A stretch of DNA of 38,944 nt from Desulfocapsa sp. (GCA_029932055.1 JAOZQU010000008.1:1-38944), one strand, 5' to 3'; shown: positions 15,664 to 25,496, numbered from the stretch's first letter. Notes: generated by a model from the sequence alone, not told the origin. A program made the numbers and translations.

Positions 15664-17070
15664 ATGAAAATATTTCCTGATTGTCTGTATACATTTTTTT
15701 TGTGGATTTTTACTGCCACACTTGTCTCCGGCTGCTTTTATAAAGTGCCTGTGCCGGTACAGGAAAGTCCTCCGTCTTTTCCGGAGAACTGGAGCAACAG
15801 CCATCTTCGCGAACCGGTTTCAGGGATCTGGTTACCTGTCCAATATCGCAATCTCCTCATGCAACTTATAGATGAGGGAATACGGAATAATCAGCAATTG
15901 AAAGCTCAGGCTGCACGTGTTGATATGGCAGTGCAGAATGCTTTGATTGCGGGAGCTGATGCGGTCCCCCAGTTATCTGCTTTTCTGCGGGGCGGCCGAC
16001 AGCGCAGTCAAAGCACTCGGGACAGTTTTGATGTGGGGCTGGATCTCGGCTGGGAACTTGATCTTTTAGGGAAACTGGATGATCGCGAGCAGGCAGCTCT
16101 CTTTGAGGCTTCAATGAGTGTTGAGAACTGGCGGGAAATCCGTCTGAGTCTGGTTGCTGAGATAGCAGGACAGTGGTTTACGCTCCTTGAGAATTATCAG
16201 CAGTTAGCGCTTATCCAGCAAAGAGAGCAGAATCTCAGCCAAAATCTGCAAATCATCGAAGAAGGATATACGATGGGGATCAGCCCATCCCTTGATCTTC
16301 ATCTGGCCAGGGCCGATTTCTCAGCAATCCTTGCAAGAGTTGTTGCCAGAGAGCAGGAAATGCGGACACAGATCCGCAGGATGGAATATCTCCTGGGCAG
16401 GTATCCTGAGACAGAGCTTGTTGCAGCAGGAACGCTCCCTCGTGAAATGGTTGACATTCCGGCTGGAATTCCCGCAAATATTCTTACTCGCCGCCCGGAT
16501 ATCCTTGCCGCCGGTCATACATTGGCTGCTGCCAATCTTCGGGTGGCTGAGGCCTATAAAAATCGTTTTCCCAGTCTCCGTCTCACGGGAAGTTATGGTA
16601 GCAGCACAGACTCTCTGAACCGGCTTATTAGCAGCGACTCTGTGGTCTGGTCTCTCTTTGCCGGATTGACAACACCTCTTCTCGATGGTGGACGATTGGC
16701 GGCAATGCAGGAAAAAAATATGGCCGGGGCAAGAGTTGCTGCTGCACTCTATACAGATACAGTTCTTTTGGCCTTTGTGGAAGTCGAAAACAGCCTTGAA
16801 GCCGAGCAGCGTCTTAAACAGCAGCAACACCTGCTTGAACGTGCATCAGAAGATTCAGCCAGTGCCGAGGAACTCGCCTTTGAACAGTATCAGAATGGTC
16901 TCGTTAACTTTGTAACGGTTTTGGAGTCCGAACGTCGGGCCTTTGATGCAAAAAGCACAGTGCTTGCCATATACAACGAACGCATGCAAAATCGCATTCG
17001 GCTCTTTCTCGCTCTTGGTGGTGATTTTCCACCCACAGACAGTGAGCCGCCATTTCCTCATTTACCATAG
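15664..17070 (+). CDS. Outer-membrane efflux lipoprotein (TolC/NodT family)
   Basis: A 468-residue protein with a lipoprotein signal peptide ending in LVSGC (Cys about residue 24). Two TolC-type repeats follow, with family segments GLDLGWELDLLGKLDDRE, ARADFSAILARVVAREQEM, ANILTRRPDILAAGHTLAAA and LTTPLLDGGRLAAMQEKN. NodT-type outer-membrane factors trimerise into a beta-barrel and alpha-helical tunnel that exports substrates across the outer membrane. It is the first gene of a three-gene tripartite RND operon, with only 6 bp to the adaptor gene. Confidence 0.93.
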   Translation: MKIFPDCLYTFFLWIFTATLVSGCFYKVPVPVQESPPSFPENWSNSHLREPVSGIWLPVQYRNLLMQLIDEGIRNNQQLKAQAARVDMAVQNALIAGADAVPQLSAFLRGGRQRSQSTRDSFDVGLDLGWELDLLGKLDDREQAALFEASMSVENWREIRLSLVAEIAGQWFTLLENYQQLALIQQREQNLSQNLQIIEEGYTMGISPSLDLHLARADFSAILARVVAREQEMRTQIRRMEYLLGRYPETELVAAGTLPREMVDIPAGIPANILTRRPDILAAGHTLAAANLRVAEAYKNRFPSLRLTGSYGSSTDSLNRLISSDSVVWSLFAGLTTPLLDGGRLAAMQEKNMAGARVAAALYTDTVLLAFVEVENSLEAEQRLKQQQHLLERASEDSASAEELAFEQYQNGLVNFVTVLESERRAFDAKSTVLAIYNERMQNRIRLFLALGGDFPPTDSEPPFPHLP

Positions 17071-17076
17071 CTTCCC

Positions 17077-18282
17077 ATGTCAGATACTATTCCCCATAAA
17101 AGTCCCGGCAGGAGAATCGTTAATATTGTCCTGCCCTTTTTTATCCTGGCAATGGCCATAGCTATTGGCAGGTATCTTTTTCTTAATCCACCAGAAGAAA
17201 AAAAACGAAACGCCCCCAAACGGCCAGTAATAAGCGTTGAAACAATGCATCTGGAAGCGCGGGAATATCAGGTGAAGATTAACGGTTTCGGCACAGTACA
17301 ACCAGGAAGTAAAGGATCGGTTGTAAGTCAGATACAGGGTGTTATAACAGAGCTTGGCGACAATATTCAGGATGGCTCTTTTTTTATGAAGGGTGAATTG
17401 CTTTTCAAAATTGATGATCGCGATTATCTGGCAGCGCTGAAAATTACCGAGGCATCTCTCAGTGAAGCCAAGGCAAAGCTTGTAGAGGAAGAAGCACGAT
17501 CCGATCAGGCCATGCGCAATTGGCAACGTCTTGGGAAAGGTGGTGAGGCCAGTGATCTTGTACTCCGCAAGCCTTACCTGGCAACTGCCCAGGCTGCTGT
17601 TCTCAGTGCTGAGGCGAAAAAGGAACAGGCGCAGCTGGCTCTGGAGCGCACTCGTCTCCTTGCTCCCTATACCGGACGTGTACTTGAAAAGATAGTAGAT
17701 ATCGGACAGTTTGTAAGTGTGGGCAGTAAACTGGCGGAGATCTATGCAACTCATAATTTTGAGGTTCGAATTCCACTCAATCAGCGTCAACAGGAGCTTC
17801 TGGACTTGCCGGAACAATTTCTCCCCATTTCTTCGCAAAGAGGATCTGAAGTCGAAATAAGCAGTGGACAGGGAGCGAAAGAAAAAAAATGGCGAGGCCG
17901 GGTGTTAAGAACTGAGGCTATCCTTGATCCCAAGAACCAGCAGTTGTTCGTGGTGGTGCGTATCAGCAAATCTTCTGAGCAGCAGGAAGGCAGCATTCAA
18001 CTGCCTAAGATTGGTCAATTTGTCCGGGTTGCAATCCAGGGCAAAACCTTTGATAAAGTTTTTCTTATTCCTTCTCACACTCTCTATACCAATAACGAAG
18101 TGATCATTCTCCATGATGGAAAACTTGCAAGACGTCAGGTTTCCGTTATCAACAGGGGTGAACACTACGCTGTCATTGATTCGGGACTTGTTCCAGGCGA
18201 ACAACTGGTAACAACTCCATTGGGAGGTATAACCACTGGAACTGAAGCCAGGCAAGTGGGTCGGAAAGGGCGAGAACACTGA
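17077..18282 (+). CDS. RND efflux periplasmic adaptor subunit (HlyD/MFP family)
   Basis: A 401-residue membrane-fusion protein. It has a single N-terminal span (IVNIVLPFFILAMAIAIGRY), the first half of the lipoyl domain (VVSQIQGVITELGDNIQDGS), an alpha hairpin (ITEASLSEAKAKLVEEEA to LALERTRL) and the closing lipoyl motif LLAPYTGRVLEKIVDIGQFV. Beta-barrel and membrane-proximal domains follow. It links the RND pump to the outer-membrane channel. The stop TGA overlaps the ATG of the pump gene by one base (TGATG), so the two are translationally coupled. Confidence 0.93.
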   Translation: MSDTIPHKSPGRRIVNIVLPFFILAMAIAIGRYLFLNPPEEKKRNAPKRPVISVETMHLEAREYQVKINGFGTVQPGSKGSVVSQIQGVITELGDNIQDGSFFMKGELLFKIDDRDYLAALKITEASLSEAKAKLVEEEARSDQAMRNWQRLGKGGEASDLVLRKPYLATAQAAVLSAEAKKEQAQLALERTRLLAPYTGRVLEKIVDIGQFVSVGSKLAEIYATHNFEVRIPLNQRQQELLDLPEQFLPISSQRGSEVEISSGQGAKEKKWRGRVLRTEAILDPKNQQLFVVVRISKSSEQQEGSIQLPKIGQFVRVAIQGKTFDKVFLIPSHTLYTNNEVIILHDGKLARRQVSVINRGEHYAVIDSGLVPGEQLVTTPLGGITTGTEARQVGRKGREH

Positions 18283-21200
18283 TGCCCAAGCTCATTGAAT
18301 GGTTTATCCGCAACCATGTGGCCGCAAATCTCCTCATGATTCTTATTGTTTTTCTGGGATTGCGCGCAACCATTGTCTCCATTCCCCTTGAGGTTTTTCC
18401 TGCCTTTGAGCTCGATGTTATCAACATTCAGGTAGTCCTTCCCGGGGCAACTCCGGAAGAGGCTGAAGAGACACTTGCTGTACGAGTGGAAGAAGCTGTC
18501 TACGATCTTGAAGGCATTGAACAGTTGATTTCCAGATCTTCGGAAGGCGGTACCACTGTTTCAGTAGAAGTGGATGCTCAGTATGATCTTCGTGAGTTAT
18601 TAAGTGATGTCAAGACCCGGGTAGATGCTATAAACACCTTTCCTGCTGATGCGGAACGTCCTCTGGTCAGCCAGGCGCAACGAAAGCGTGAGGTGATCAG
18701 TGTAGTGTTGTCAGGTGAGGTGGATGACAAAGAGTTGCGGGCACTGGGGACGAAAATCCGGGATGAGCTGCTGCTGCTTCCCGGAATAACCCAGGTTTTT
18801 CTTGAGTCGGTATCTCCTTTTGAAATATCCATAGAGATTTCGGAACAGACCCTGCGTCGCTACAACCTGACCATGGCCCAGGTTGCCGCTGCAGTAAAGC
18901 AAAGCTCGGTTGATCTGTCCGGCGGTGTCATCAAGACCAGGGGCGGAGAGATTCTCCTGCGATCCAAGGGACAGGCCTACTCAACCGAAGAGTTTGCTGC
19001 TATTCCCGTTCGTACGCCCAGTGATGGTACCCGGATTCTTCTAGGTGATATTGCGAACATTAGAGATGGATTTGATCAGACACCCATCAAGGTTCGTTTC
19101 AATAAACAAAATGCACTTCTCATCGAGGTGTACCGCATTGGTGAACAGAACGCCATTCAGGTAGCAAAACAGATAAAAACATACATTGAAGACAAACGTT
19201 CGACTCTGCCCTCCGGTGTCCATATTAACTACTGGAAAGATCGTTCCCGCATAGTTAAGGCTCGTCTGCAGACCTTGGCTAACAGCGCCATGCAAGGAGG
19301 CTTGCTGGTGGCCATCCTGCTTTCACTGTTTCTTCGGCCGGCCATTGCTTTTTGGGTTTGTATAGGGATTCCTGTCAGTTTTCTGGGTGGTCTCTGGGCC
19401 ATGCCCTATCAGGGAGTGACCCTCAATCTTATCTCACTTTTTGCCTTTATCACTGTGCTCGGTATTCTGGTGGACGATGCCATAGTTACAGGAGAAAATA
19501 TCTACACCCATTTACAAAAAGGAACAGATCCTCTAGAGGCCGCAATAACAGGGACAAAAGAGGTCTCTATCCCAGTGACATTCGGCGTGTTAACCACCAT
19601 GGCCGCCTTTTATCCGCTCACCATGATTGCAGGGGTTCGCGGACAACTCTTTGCCCAGATACCGGCCATTGTGATTCCGGTGCTCTTTTTTTCTCTGGTT
19701 GAATCCAAACTGATCCTTCCTGCCCATCTAAAACATCTTAAACGGCAAAAAGAAGAAAGCGTCGGCATGCTTTCCAGGTTGCAGCAAAGAATTGCGACTG
19801 GCTTTGAACAGGCTGTTTTTCGATTTTACCGTCCTTTCCTTGATCGCTGCCTGAGAACTCCTTGGATCACCCTTGCTCTTGCCACTGCTACCTTGATTAT
19901 TGTGCTTTCCGTGGTGTTCAGTGGTTGGACACGCTTTGTTTTTTTTCCAAGGGTGCCCAGTGAAACCGTGCGGGTAAGTCTCACCATGCCTGCCGGTACA
20001 GCCTTTCATATCACTGACAACGCAATTGAACACATTGTGACCCAGGCCGTAAAGCTCAGGGGAAAATACAATGATCCTGCCAGTGGGAAAAGTGTTATTA
20101 AAAATATCCTTTCCACCACCGGCTCATCGGGTGGTACTTCTTCGGGCCAGACCAACAGAGGCAGGGTACTTTTGGAACTGGAGCCACCTGAATCACGTCA
20201 TATTGCCATTAAAAGTACTGATCTGGTAAAAGAATGGCGGAAAATGATCGGCCGTATTGCCGGTATGGAAAGTCTGACCATGCGGGCGGAAATCGGCAGG
20301 GGCGGCTCTCCCATTGATGTGCAGCTTACCGGACAGGAGTTTTCGACACTGAAACAGGTTGCGACCAGTGTGAAAAAGAAACTTTCCGAGTTCCCGGCAG
20401 TTTTTGATATTGAAGATAGTCTTGCCCAGGGAAAACAGGAGTTACAGCTGCAGATAAAACCCGAGGCTCAAGCGCTTGGTCTCAGTTTGGCTGATCTGGC
20501 CAGACAAGTACGTCAGGCCTTTTTCGGGTATGAGGTTCAACGTATCTTAAGGGGGCGGGATGATGTTCGGGTCTATATCCGCTACCCGGAAGAGGAGAGG
20601 AATTCTCTCTATAATCTGGATTCCATGCTCATTCGAACTGCAGATGGTGCCGAAGTTCCTTTTATCGAAGTTGCGGATCTGGTGGCCAGCCAGAGCCCAT
20701 CAAGGATCACCCGCATTGATCAGCGCAGATCCTTGAATATTACGGCTGATGTGGATAAGCAAAAGGCTAACATCGAGGCCATAAAGAGGGACATCAGCCG
20801 TTCCATGGATGAACTCCTTTTACGTTTTCCAACTATTCGCTACACCATTGAGGGTGAAGCAAAAGAACAGCGTCAGTCTTTCAAGGGGCTGAAGAGTGGT
20901 CTGATCCTGGTACTTTTTGTTATTTACGGGCTCCTGGCAATTCCGTTTCGCTCCTACTGGCAACCGCTCATTGTTATGTCTATGATTCCGTTTGGAGCAG
21001 TCGGCGCTGTTGCTGGTCACTGGCTCATGGGCAAACCACTGACCATCATGAGCCTTATGGGTATGCTTGCCCTCACCGGGGTGGTGGTCAATGACAGCCT
21101 GGTGCTGGTGGATTATATCAACAGAAAACGACGGGCAGGTGTGCCATTATCCACAGCTGTAAGCCAGGCCGGAGTCGCCAGATTCAGAGCAGTTGTGCTC

Positions 21201-21395
21201 ACCTCTCTTACGACTTTTGCTGGGCTCGCACCATTGATATTTGAAAAATCAACACAGGCACAATTCCTGATTCCCATGGCCATCTCGCTAGGTTTCGGGA
21301 TTATGTTTGCCACAATTTGTACTCTAGTGCTACTCCCTGTGAATTATCTGCTCTTTACCAGATTTGGACAGATATCAGTCAGACTGTTTAGGTGA
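18282..21395 (+). CDS. RND-family efflux pump permease (AcrB-like)
   Basis: A 1037-residue proton-driven transporter of usual HAE length. The N-terminus (LIEWFIRNHVAANLLMILIV) begins the first span. A periplasmic porter region follows (FPAFELDVINIQVVLPGATP), and the proton-relay Asp pair is present in span 4 (GILVDDAIVTGENIYTH). The second half repeats the fold, with VVVNDSLVLVDYINRKRRAG and RAVVLTSLTTFAGLAPLI. It exports hydrophobic or amphipathic compounds from the periplasm or membrane through the adaptor and channel encoded upstream; the substrate is unknown. No local regulator gene is present. Its last 21 bases overlap the 3' end of the convergent diguanylate cyclase gene. Confidence 0.94.
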   Translation: MPKLIEWFIRNHVAANLLMILIVFLGLRATIVSIPLEVFPAFELDVINIQVVLPGATPEEAEETLAVRVEEAVYDLEGIEQLISRSSEGGTTVSVEVDAQYDLRELLSDVKTRVDAINTFPADAERPLVSQAQRKREVISVVLSGEVDDKELRALGTKIRDELLLLPGITQVFLESVSPFEISIEISEQTLRRYNLTMAQVAAAVKQSSVDLSGGVIKTRGGEILLRSKGQAYSTEEFAAIPVRTPSDGTRILLGDIANIRDGFDQTPIKVRFNKQNALLIEVYRIGEQNAIQVAKQIKTYIEDKRSTLPSGVHINYWKDRSRIVKARLQTLANSAMQGGLLVAILLSLFLRPAIAFWVCIGIPVSFLGGLWAMPYQGVTLNLISLFAFITVLGILVDDAIVTGENIYTHLQKGTDPLEAAITGTKEVSIPVTFGVLTTMAAFYPLTMIAGVRGQLFAQIPAIVIPVLFFSLVESKLILPAHLKHLKRQKEESVGMLSRLQQRIATGFEQAVFRFYRPFLDRCLRTPWITLALATATLIIVLSVVFSGWTRFVFFPRVPSETVRVSLTMPAGTAFHITDNAIEHIVTQAVKLRGKYNDPASGKSVIKNILSTTGSSGGTSSGQTNRGRVLLELEPPESRHIAIKSTDLVKEWRKMIGRIAGMESLTMRAEIGRGGSPIDVQLTGQEFSTLKQVATSVKKKLSEFPAVFDIEDSLAQGKQELQLQIKPEAQALGLSLADLARQVRQAFFGYEVQRILRGRDDVRVYIRYPEEERNSLYNLDSMLIRTADGAEVPFIEVADLVASQSPSRITRIDQRRSLNITADVDKQKANIEAIKRDISRSMDELLLRFPTIRYTIEGEAKEQRQSFKGLKSGLILVLFVIYGLLAIPFRSYWQPLIVMSMIPFGAVGAVAGHWLMGKPLTIMSLMGMLALTGVVVNDSLVLVDYINRKRRAGVPLSTAVSQAGVARFRAVVLTSLTTFAGLAPLIFEKSTQAQFLIPMAISLGFGIMFATICTLVLLPVNYLLFTRFGQISVRLFR

Positions 21396-23084
21396 ACCAT
21401 GTTCATCTCGGTGTTTTTTCATTTTTTCTTTGGTCTTCGTTGAGGTGGAGAGTACCGCGCGGTTTCTGCCATTTCGTTTTGCTTCATAAAGTGCTTTATC
21501 CGCCTTACCGATCAAACGCCCATCTTGCATATCAATGTCATTGTTGATTGTGGCCACACCGATACTGACGGTAACTTTGATTGTTTTTCCATCTGCAGTG
21601 ACCTCGTTCTGCTCCACTGCTTGTCGGATACGTTCTGCCGTCTGCAGAGCTTCCTGTTCCTTGATGTCATCCAGAATAATTAGGAATTCTTCACCACCAT
21701 AGCGTCCTGCAGTGTCAATTGAACGTAACATCTCACTGAATAGTTTTCCAATACTGATCAACACTGCATCACCGGCTAGATGACCATAGCAATCATTGAC
21801 TTGTTTGAAGTGATCAAGATCTGCCATCAGAATTGTGAAAGGGGTTTGGTGGCGGGCATAGCGTTTAATGTGCAGTGCAAACATCTCCATTAAACGTTTG
21901 CGATTAGAGAGGCCCGTGAGTGCATCTACTGTTGAGAGCTTTTCTAATTCGTCATGGTTTTTTCGGAGACGGACCACCATATCATTAAAAACCGATATGG
22001 TAAAACCAAGTTCATCTCTGTTTTGAACAGGCAGTTTTACATTCAGATCACCATCAGCCACCTGAATGGCGCCGTTAATCAACTTCTTTAAAGGTGAAAG
22101 GATACTGTAAGAGAGTATGAATGCGGCTATCCCAACGACTGATAACAGTATTGCAAGAATTGAAAGGGTGATGTTTTTTAATGCCAGTACCTCGGCAAAG
22201 ACCTGCGTGTAATTTTTCTCCATTACAATGCCCCATGGGAGATGTGGCAGCGGGGTAAAGAGACCCACGACCTTTGTGCCATTAGCATTCATATAGGTGG
22301 ATAGTTCCATGGGCGTGTCGTACAATTTCTTAAACCTGTTGCGGTCAGGTGACATCATTGGCTCCGGTTTTTGTATCATTTTCCCGGAGATGAGGAATGA
22401 GCCGTCTTTATTGAGAAGCGAGAGGTGAGTAGATTCCGAAAGGGCGATGGAGTTGATTACCGAATCCAGCCATTTAATGCTGAATTCTGTTGCCAGAAGC
22501 CCGAGAAAGCCTTGCTCATGCGAAAATATGGGCGTTGCAATCAAAAATGTGGGTTCGGTCGACAGGTCGCCACTATCTGTCTCTCCGATGATCATTTTGT
22601 TTTGCTGAAGTTGTTCCTGCCAGTTGTCAGGAAGTGTTATGCCTGCTGTGGTTTCGTGGCTTTGGGCAACCGGAAATCCGATATTGTCAAGCACCTGCAG
22701 CCGCTGGTACTCCTGGAATTGGGATTGAACTAGTACAAGATATTCAGCAATTACCTTGCTTGCTGTTGTCAGTTGTTCGGCTGCATTTTTTTCGTCGGAT
22801 TGTTTTGCGTGGATGACGTGCTCTAAGTTTTCAGAAATTACAAATGAGTTGGAGAATACCCTCATATTATAGGCACTCTCTTTGAACCAGAGTTTTGCTT
22901 CACTCTGGGCCTGGTTAATTGTGCTATGCAGTTCCAACTCAGCCTTTCCCTGCAATAGTTTTTTTGTCTGGGCATAGAAAAGCCATCCCAAGCCCAGCGA
23001 GGGAGTAAGGGTAACAATGAGGGCAAAGACAAGGATTCGGTTTCTGATACCAAATGTTGTGATTTTATGATCGAAATCTGTCAT
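21375..23084 (-). CDS. Diguanylate cyclase with periplasmic Cache sensor and HAMP
   Basis: A 569-residue membrane protein: span 1 near residues 15-33 (ILVFALIVTLTPSLGLGWLF), a double-Cache-like extracytoplasmic sensor (about 45-290), span 2 (NITLSILAILLSVVGIAAFI), HAMP (about 320-375) and a C-terminal GGDEF domain. The active site is GGEEF (about 461) and an RSID inhibitory I-site lies five residues before it, so c-di-GMP synthesis with product inhibition is expected. VDALTGLSNRKRLMEMF is the usual domain opening. The output depends on an unknown ligand outside the inner membrane. The 3' end overlaps the RND pump gene on the opposite strand and there is no room for a terminator between them. 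Confidence 0.93.
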   Translation of the reverse strand: MTDFDHKITTFGIRNRILVFALIVTLTPSLGLGWLFYAQTKKLLQGKAELELHSTINQAQSEAKLWFKESAYNMRVFSNSFVISENLEHVIHAKQSDEKNAAEQLTTASKVIAEYLVLVQSQFQEYQRLQVLDNIGFPVAQSHETTAGITLPDNWQEQLQQNKMIIGETDSGDLSTEPTFLIATPIFSHEQGFLGLLATEFSIKWLDSVINSIALSESTHLSLLNKDGSFLISGKMIQKPEPMMSPDRNRFKKLYDTPMELSTYMNANGTKVVGLFTPLPHLPWGIVMEKNYTQVFAEVLALKNITLSILAILLSVVGIAAFILSYSILSPLKKLINGAIQVADGDLNVKLPVQNRDELGFTISVFNDMVVRLRKNHDELEKLSTVDALTGLSNRKRLMEMFALHIKRYARHQTPFTILMADLDHFKQVNDCYGHLAGDAVLISIGKLFSEMLRSIDTAGRYGGEEFLIILDDIKEQEALQTAERIRQAVEQNEVTADGKTIKVTVSIGVATINNDIDMQDGRLIGKADKALYEAKRNGRNRAVLSTSTKTKEKMKKHRDEHGSPKQSD

Positions 23085-23211
23085 GGACTCTCTGGGTTAC
23101 AGTGAAAAGTGGTGCCTTTTTAAATAGAGTAGTCCGAAATTTTTTTTAAAACCAATTATGCATTTAAAAAAGAGGATCATGAGCCCATTTTTTTATGTTT
23201 TTAAGTATTGT

Positions 23212-23847
23212 TTAAAAAAAAGGTTTTGAGGAAAATGCTATGACTTGTCCGTTACGCGGATGGAGGACGGAGAGAAAACTCGCATGCAAAAACATCTGGC
23301 CCCCTTCTTCACCTCGACCGTATAAGGTGTCACCCACAATGGGAACACCGAGTCCCAGTGGATGAGCCGCATGAACGCGCAGCTGGTGGGTTCGTCCGGT
23401 TAACGGGCAAAAGAGAACTCGTGTTGTGTTTTTCTTTTTTTCTGTTGTTCTCCAATGGGTGATCCCCATCTTTCCCTGTTTCGGGTCATAGATCTGTAAA
23501 GGACGATTTTCCGTATCCAACCTGAACGGCAGTTCGATCAGGCCTTTTTCTTTTTCAAGCAGTCCGTCAAGCAGGGCGATATATTCTTTTTTTACCTGAC
23601 GCTGTTCAAATTGTATTGAAAGCTTGCGGTGGGTTTCTTTGTTTCTGGCAAGAAGCATGATTCCTGAGGTGTACATGTCCAGACGATGTACAGCCGGCTG
23701 TTTGATACAGTCTGGATAAAGCGTTTTAACCCGGTTGACTACACAATCCTGCTTATCCGGGCCGCGGCCCGGGACTGCAAGAAGGCCACCGGGCTTGTCC
23801 ACCACCAGAAAGTCCGGATCAATGTGGAGAAAAGTCAGTTCTTGCAT
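23212..23847 (-). CDS. RluA-family RNA pseudouridine synthase
   Basis: A 211-residue catalytic domain: LVVDKPGGLLAVPGRGPDKQ at the start, HRLDMYTSGIMLLARN with the catalytic Asp (D57), then VKKEYIALLDG, PLTGRTHQLRVHAAHPLG and GDTLYGRG. All core motifs are present. It lacks an S4 domain, as in RluA/TruC/RluC-type short forms; the target uridine in rRNA or tRNA is not predictable. AAAGGAAG lies 4-5 bases before the ATG, inside the end of the preceding ORF, which overlaps it by 13 bp in a different frame. In some gammaproteobacteria the two parts appear as one long protein, so this is a split or an unfused pair. Confidence 0.88.
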   Translation of the reverse strand: MQELTFLHIDPDFLVVDKPGGLLAVPGRGPDKQDCVVNRVKTLYPDCIKQPAVHRLDMYTSGIMLLARNKETHRKLSIQFEQRQVKKEYIALLDGLLEKEKGLIELPFRLDTENRPLQIYDPKQGKMGITHWRTTEKKKNTTRVLFCPLTGRTHQLRVHAAHPLGLGVPIVGDTLYGRGEEGGQMFLHASFLSVLHPRNGQVIAFSSKPFF

Positions 23848-24608
23848 CTGTCTTCCTTTGTCTCAAGGCCACAGAGAAGAAAGCCAAGGATTGGACCACA
23901 CTTATCTTGGCAGGCAGGATAAAATAATCCCTCATGTCTAGTGGCTGATTTATTCGTCCTGCCCCAATAGAATTCGGCTAATCCCAGGGGCTGCAAGCCA
24001 CGAATGGCCGCATAATTAAGAAGTTTAGGAGCGCAGCAGTCTCCAGTGCCGGTGGGGATTCCTTTTCCCTCTGGAAAAAGATCAAACAGGGAACATTGTT
24101 TTCCTCTAAAATTATGTAGTTTGTAGAGGGCATGAATGTTTTTCATCAGTTGCCGGGAGAGGTTTTTTCTTTTTTGGAGAAGATTTTTGCGGGTGCCTGC
24201 ACTGATTGATACATTGTCCGCCTCCCTGCCCAGAGCTTTGATCTGTTTTTCTTGTGGGTTGTTGAGACGATAAAATTTTTGTACATCAAAGAGAGGGGAC
24301 ACCCAGCCTTTAATCTCCCATATGCCATTGTATTGGCCGGAAAAGGATTTCAGAACTACTTCTTTGCCATCCCGCGTACGGCAGACAAGGACACCAAACA
24401 TTTTTCCCCTTGCCTTGCCATAGAGATAGTCTGTTTGTAACTCTTGGGGGGGGATGGTTGAATCACTGTCAAGGTTGATATGTTTTTTCTTCTCCAGTTG
24501 CCCCATGAGTATTTTAGCAGCATGTAATGCGGGTTCCAGGGCCAGGCTATGAGTATCGCCACAGGAACTGCAAAAAGCATTCGTGATCTTCGGGCTGAGC
24601 ATACTCAT
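23835..24608 (-). CDS. Companion domain of RluA-type pseudouridine synthase, separately encoded
   Basis: A 257-residue protein. The C-terminal part, with GIPTGTGDCCAPKLLNYAAI and LQPLGLAEFYWGR, matches a conserved region I know as the N-terminal extension of long RluA-like synthases in Vibrio/Shewanella-type genomes. Upstream it has FCSSCGDTHSLALEPALHAA, FGVLVCRTRDGKEVVLKSFS and a basic helix (RKNLLQKRKNLSRQLMKNI). Several Cys (FCSSC, DCC, YPACQDKC) may bind metal. The start ATG at 24608 overlaps the stop of the MBL gene by 4 bp (ATGA), giving a tight three-gene operon. A role in presenting RNA to the synthase is inference. Confidence 0.7.
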   Translation of the reverse strand: MSMLSPKITNAFCSSCGDTHSLALEPALHAAKILMGQLEKKKHINLDSDSTIPPQELQTDYLYGKARGKMFGVLVCRTRDGKEVVLKSFSGQYNGIWEIKGWVSPLFDVQKFYRLNNPQEKQIKALGREADNVSISAGTRKNLLQKRKNLSRQLMKNIHALYKLHNFRGKQCSLFDLFPEGKGIPTGTGDCCAPKLLNYAAIRGLQPLGLAEFYWGRTNKSATRHEGLFYPACQDKCGPILGFLLCGLETKEDRCKN

Positions 24609-25456
24609 GGAATGTGTATTCTGGTTCCAACAGGTGCAAAACGAAATCTGCTGCCGAATATCCGTGCAAGCTGGGCTGCCCGTTCAAGGCCGGTGCAGTG
24701 AGCCGCTGCAAGGCACTGAATATCAAAGGCGTGCAAAGCGTCCACTGTGGCTGCAAATTGTTCATCATCGGCAAAACCGAGGTGGGTTCCCCCAATCACC
24801 GTGTGTATTGGACGATCCGAAAGCTGCTGCTGCACATGATTGAGTATGTTGATGATTCCTGCATGGGCACAGCCAAGGATAATAATCAGTCCCTGTTTGC
24901 TGTCTATGATCAGGGTCTGGTCATCTATATGAGGATCCTGTTGAAGCTTCCCGGTCTTGTCTGCACGCAGAAGCCGGGGATCCTGTTTTTCATAGGAGGT
25001 ATTGCGGGGAATCTCTCCACTTAAATAGATGCCTTCTGCAATGGCACAGAAATTCTTGTTAAAACAAAAATGTGCCCCAAGGGATTCCAGAGAGCTTTTT
25101 GAATGAAGAATTCCTATCTCTCTGTCATTGTTTTTATCACTGTGGCAGCAGCGGTAGCCAAATCCTTGTTCATGGATATGAACATCTATGTTACCTGTCA
25201 ACGGCAGAACAAGTGGCAGGCCGGAACAGTGGTCATAATGCCCGTGACTGAGGACAATCTTGTCGAGCCGGCTAAGATCAAACCCCAGCAAATCACAGTT
25301 GCTGATAATCCCTAATCCCTGTCCTGTATCAAAGAGGATACGCACTGAAGGCGTTGCTATGCCAACCGCCCATCCGTGTTCTCCGATGAGACCGGTTGGG
25401 CCGCCCACACTGTTTTCACAGAGAACTGTTAGGTCGATATCTGTTTGTTGTAACAT
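24605..25456 (-). CDS. MBL-fold metallohydrolase (COG1237-type)
   Basis: A 283-residue metallo-beta-lactamase-fold protein with the metal motif LSHGHYDHCSG (about residues 70-80), ILFDTGQG ahead of it and LGCAHAGIINIL plus VIGGTHLGF downstream. The layout (GLIGEHGWAVGI at the start, the Cys-containing CAHAG motif) fits the group that includes the archaeal-type dihydropteroate synthase-like MptE relatives, but most bacterial members have no proven reaction. GAGGAG lies 5 bases upstream of the ATG. A MITE sits 40 bp upstream and could affect its promoter. The next gene overlaps by 4 bp. Confidence 0.85.
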   Translation of the reverse strand: MLQQTDIDLTVLCENSVGGPTGLIGEHGWAVGIATPSVRILFDTGQGLGIISNCDLLGFDLSRLDKIVLSHGHYDHCSGLPLVLPLTGNIDVHIHEQGFGYRCCHSDKNNDREIGILHSKSSLESLGAHFCFNKNFCAIAEGIYLSGEIPRNTSYEKQDPRLLRADKTGKLQQDPHIDDQTLIIDSKQGLIIILGCAHAGIINILNHVQQQLSDRPIHTVIGGTHLGFADDEQFAATVDALHAFDIQCLAAAHCTGLERAAQLARIFGSRFRFAPVGTRIHIP

Positions 25457-25496
25457 TTTTCTCCTCTTGCAAAATGAACGTTATTCTTTTTTACGG

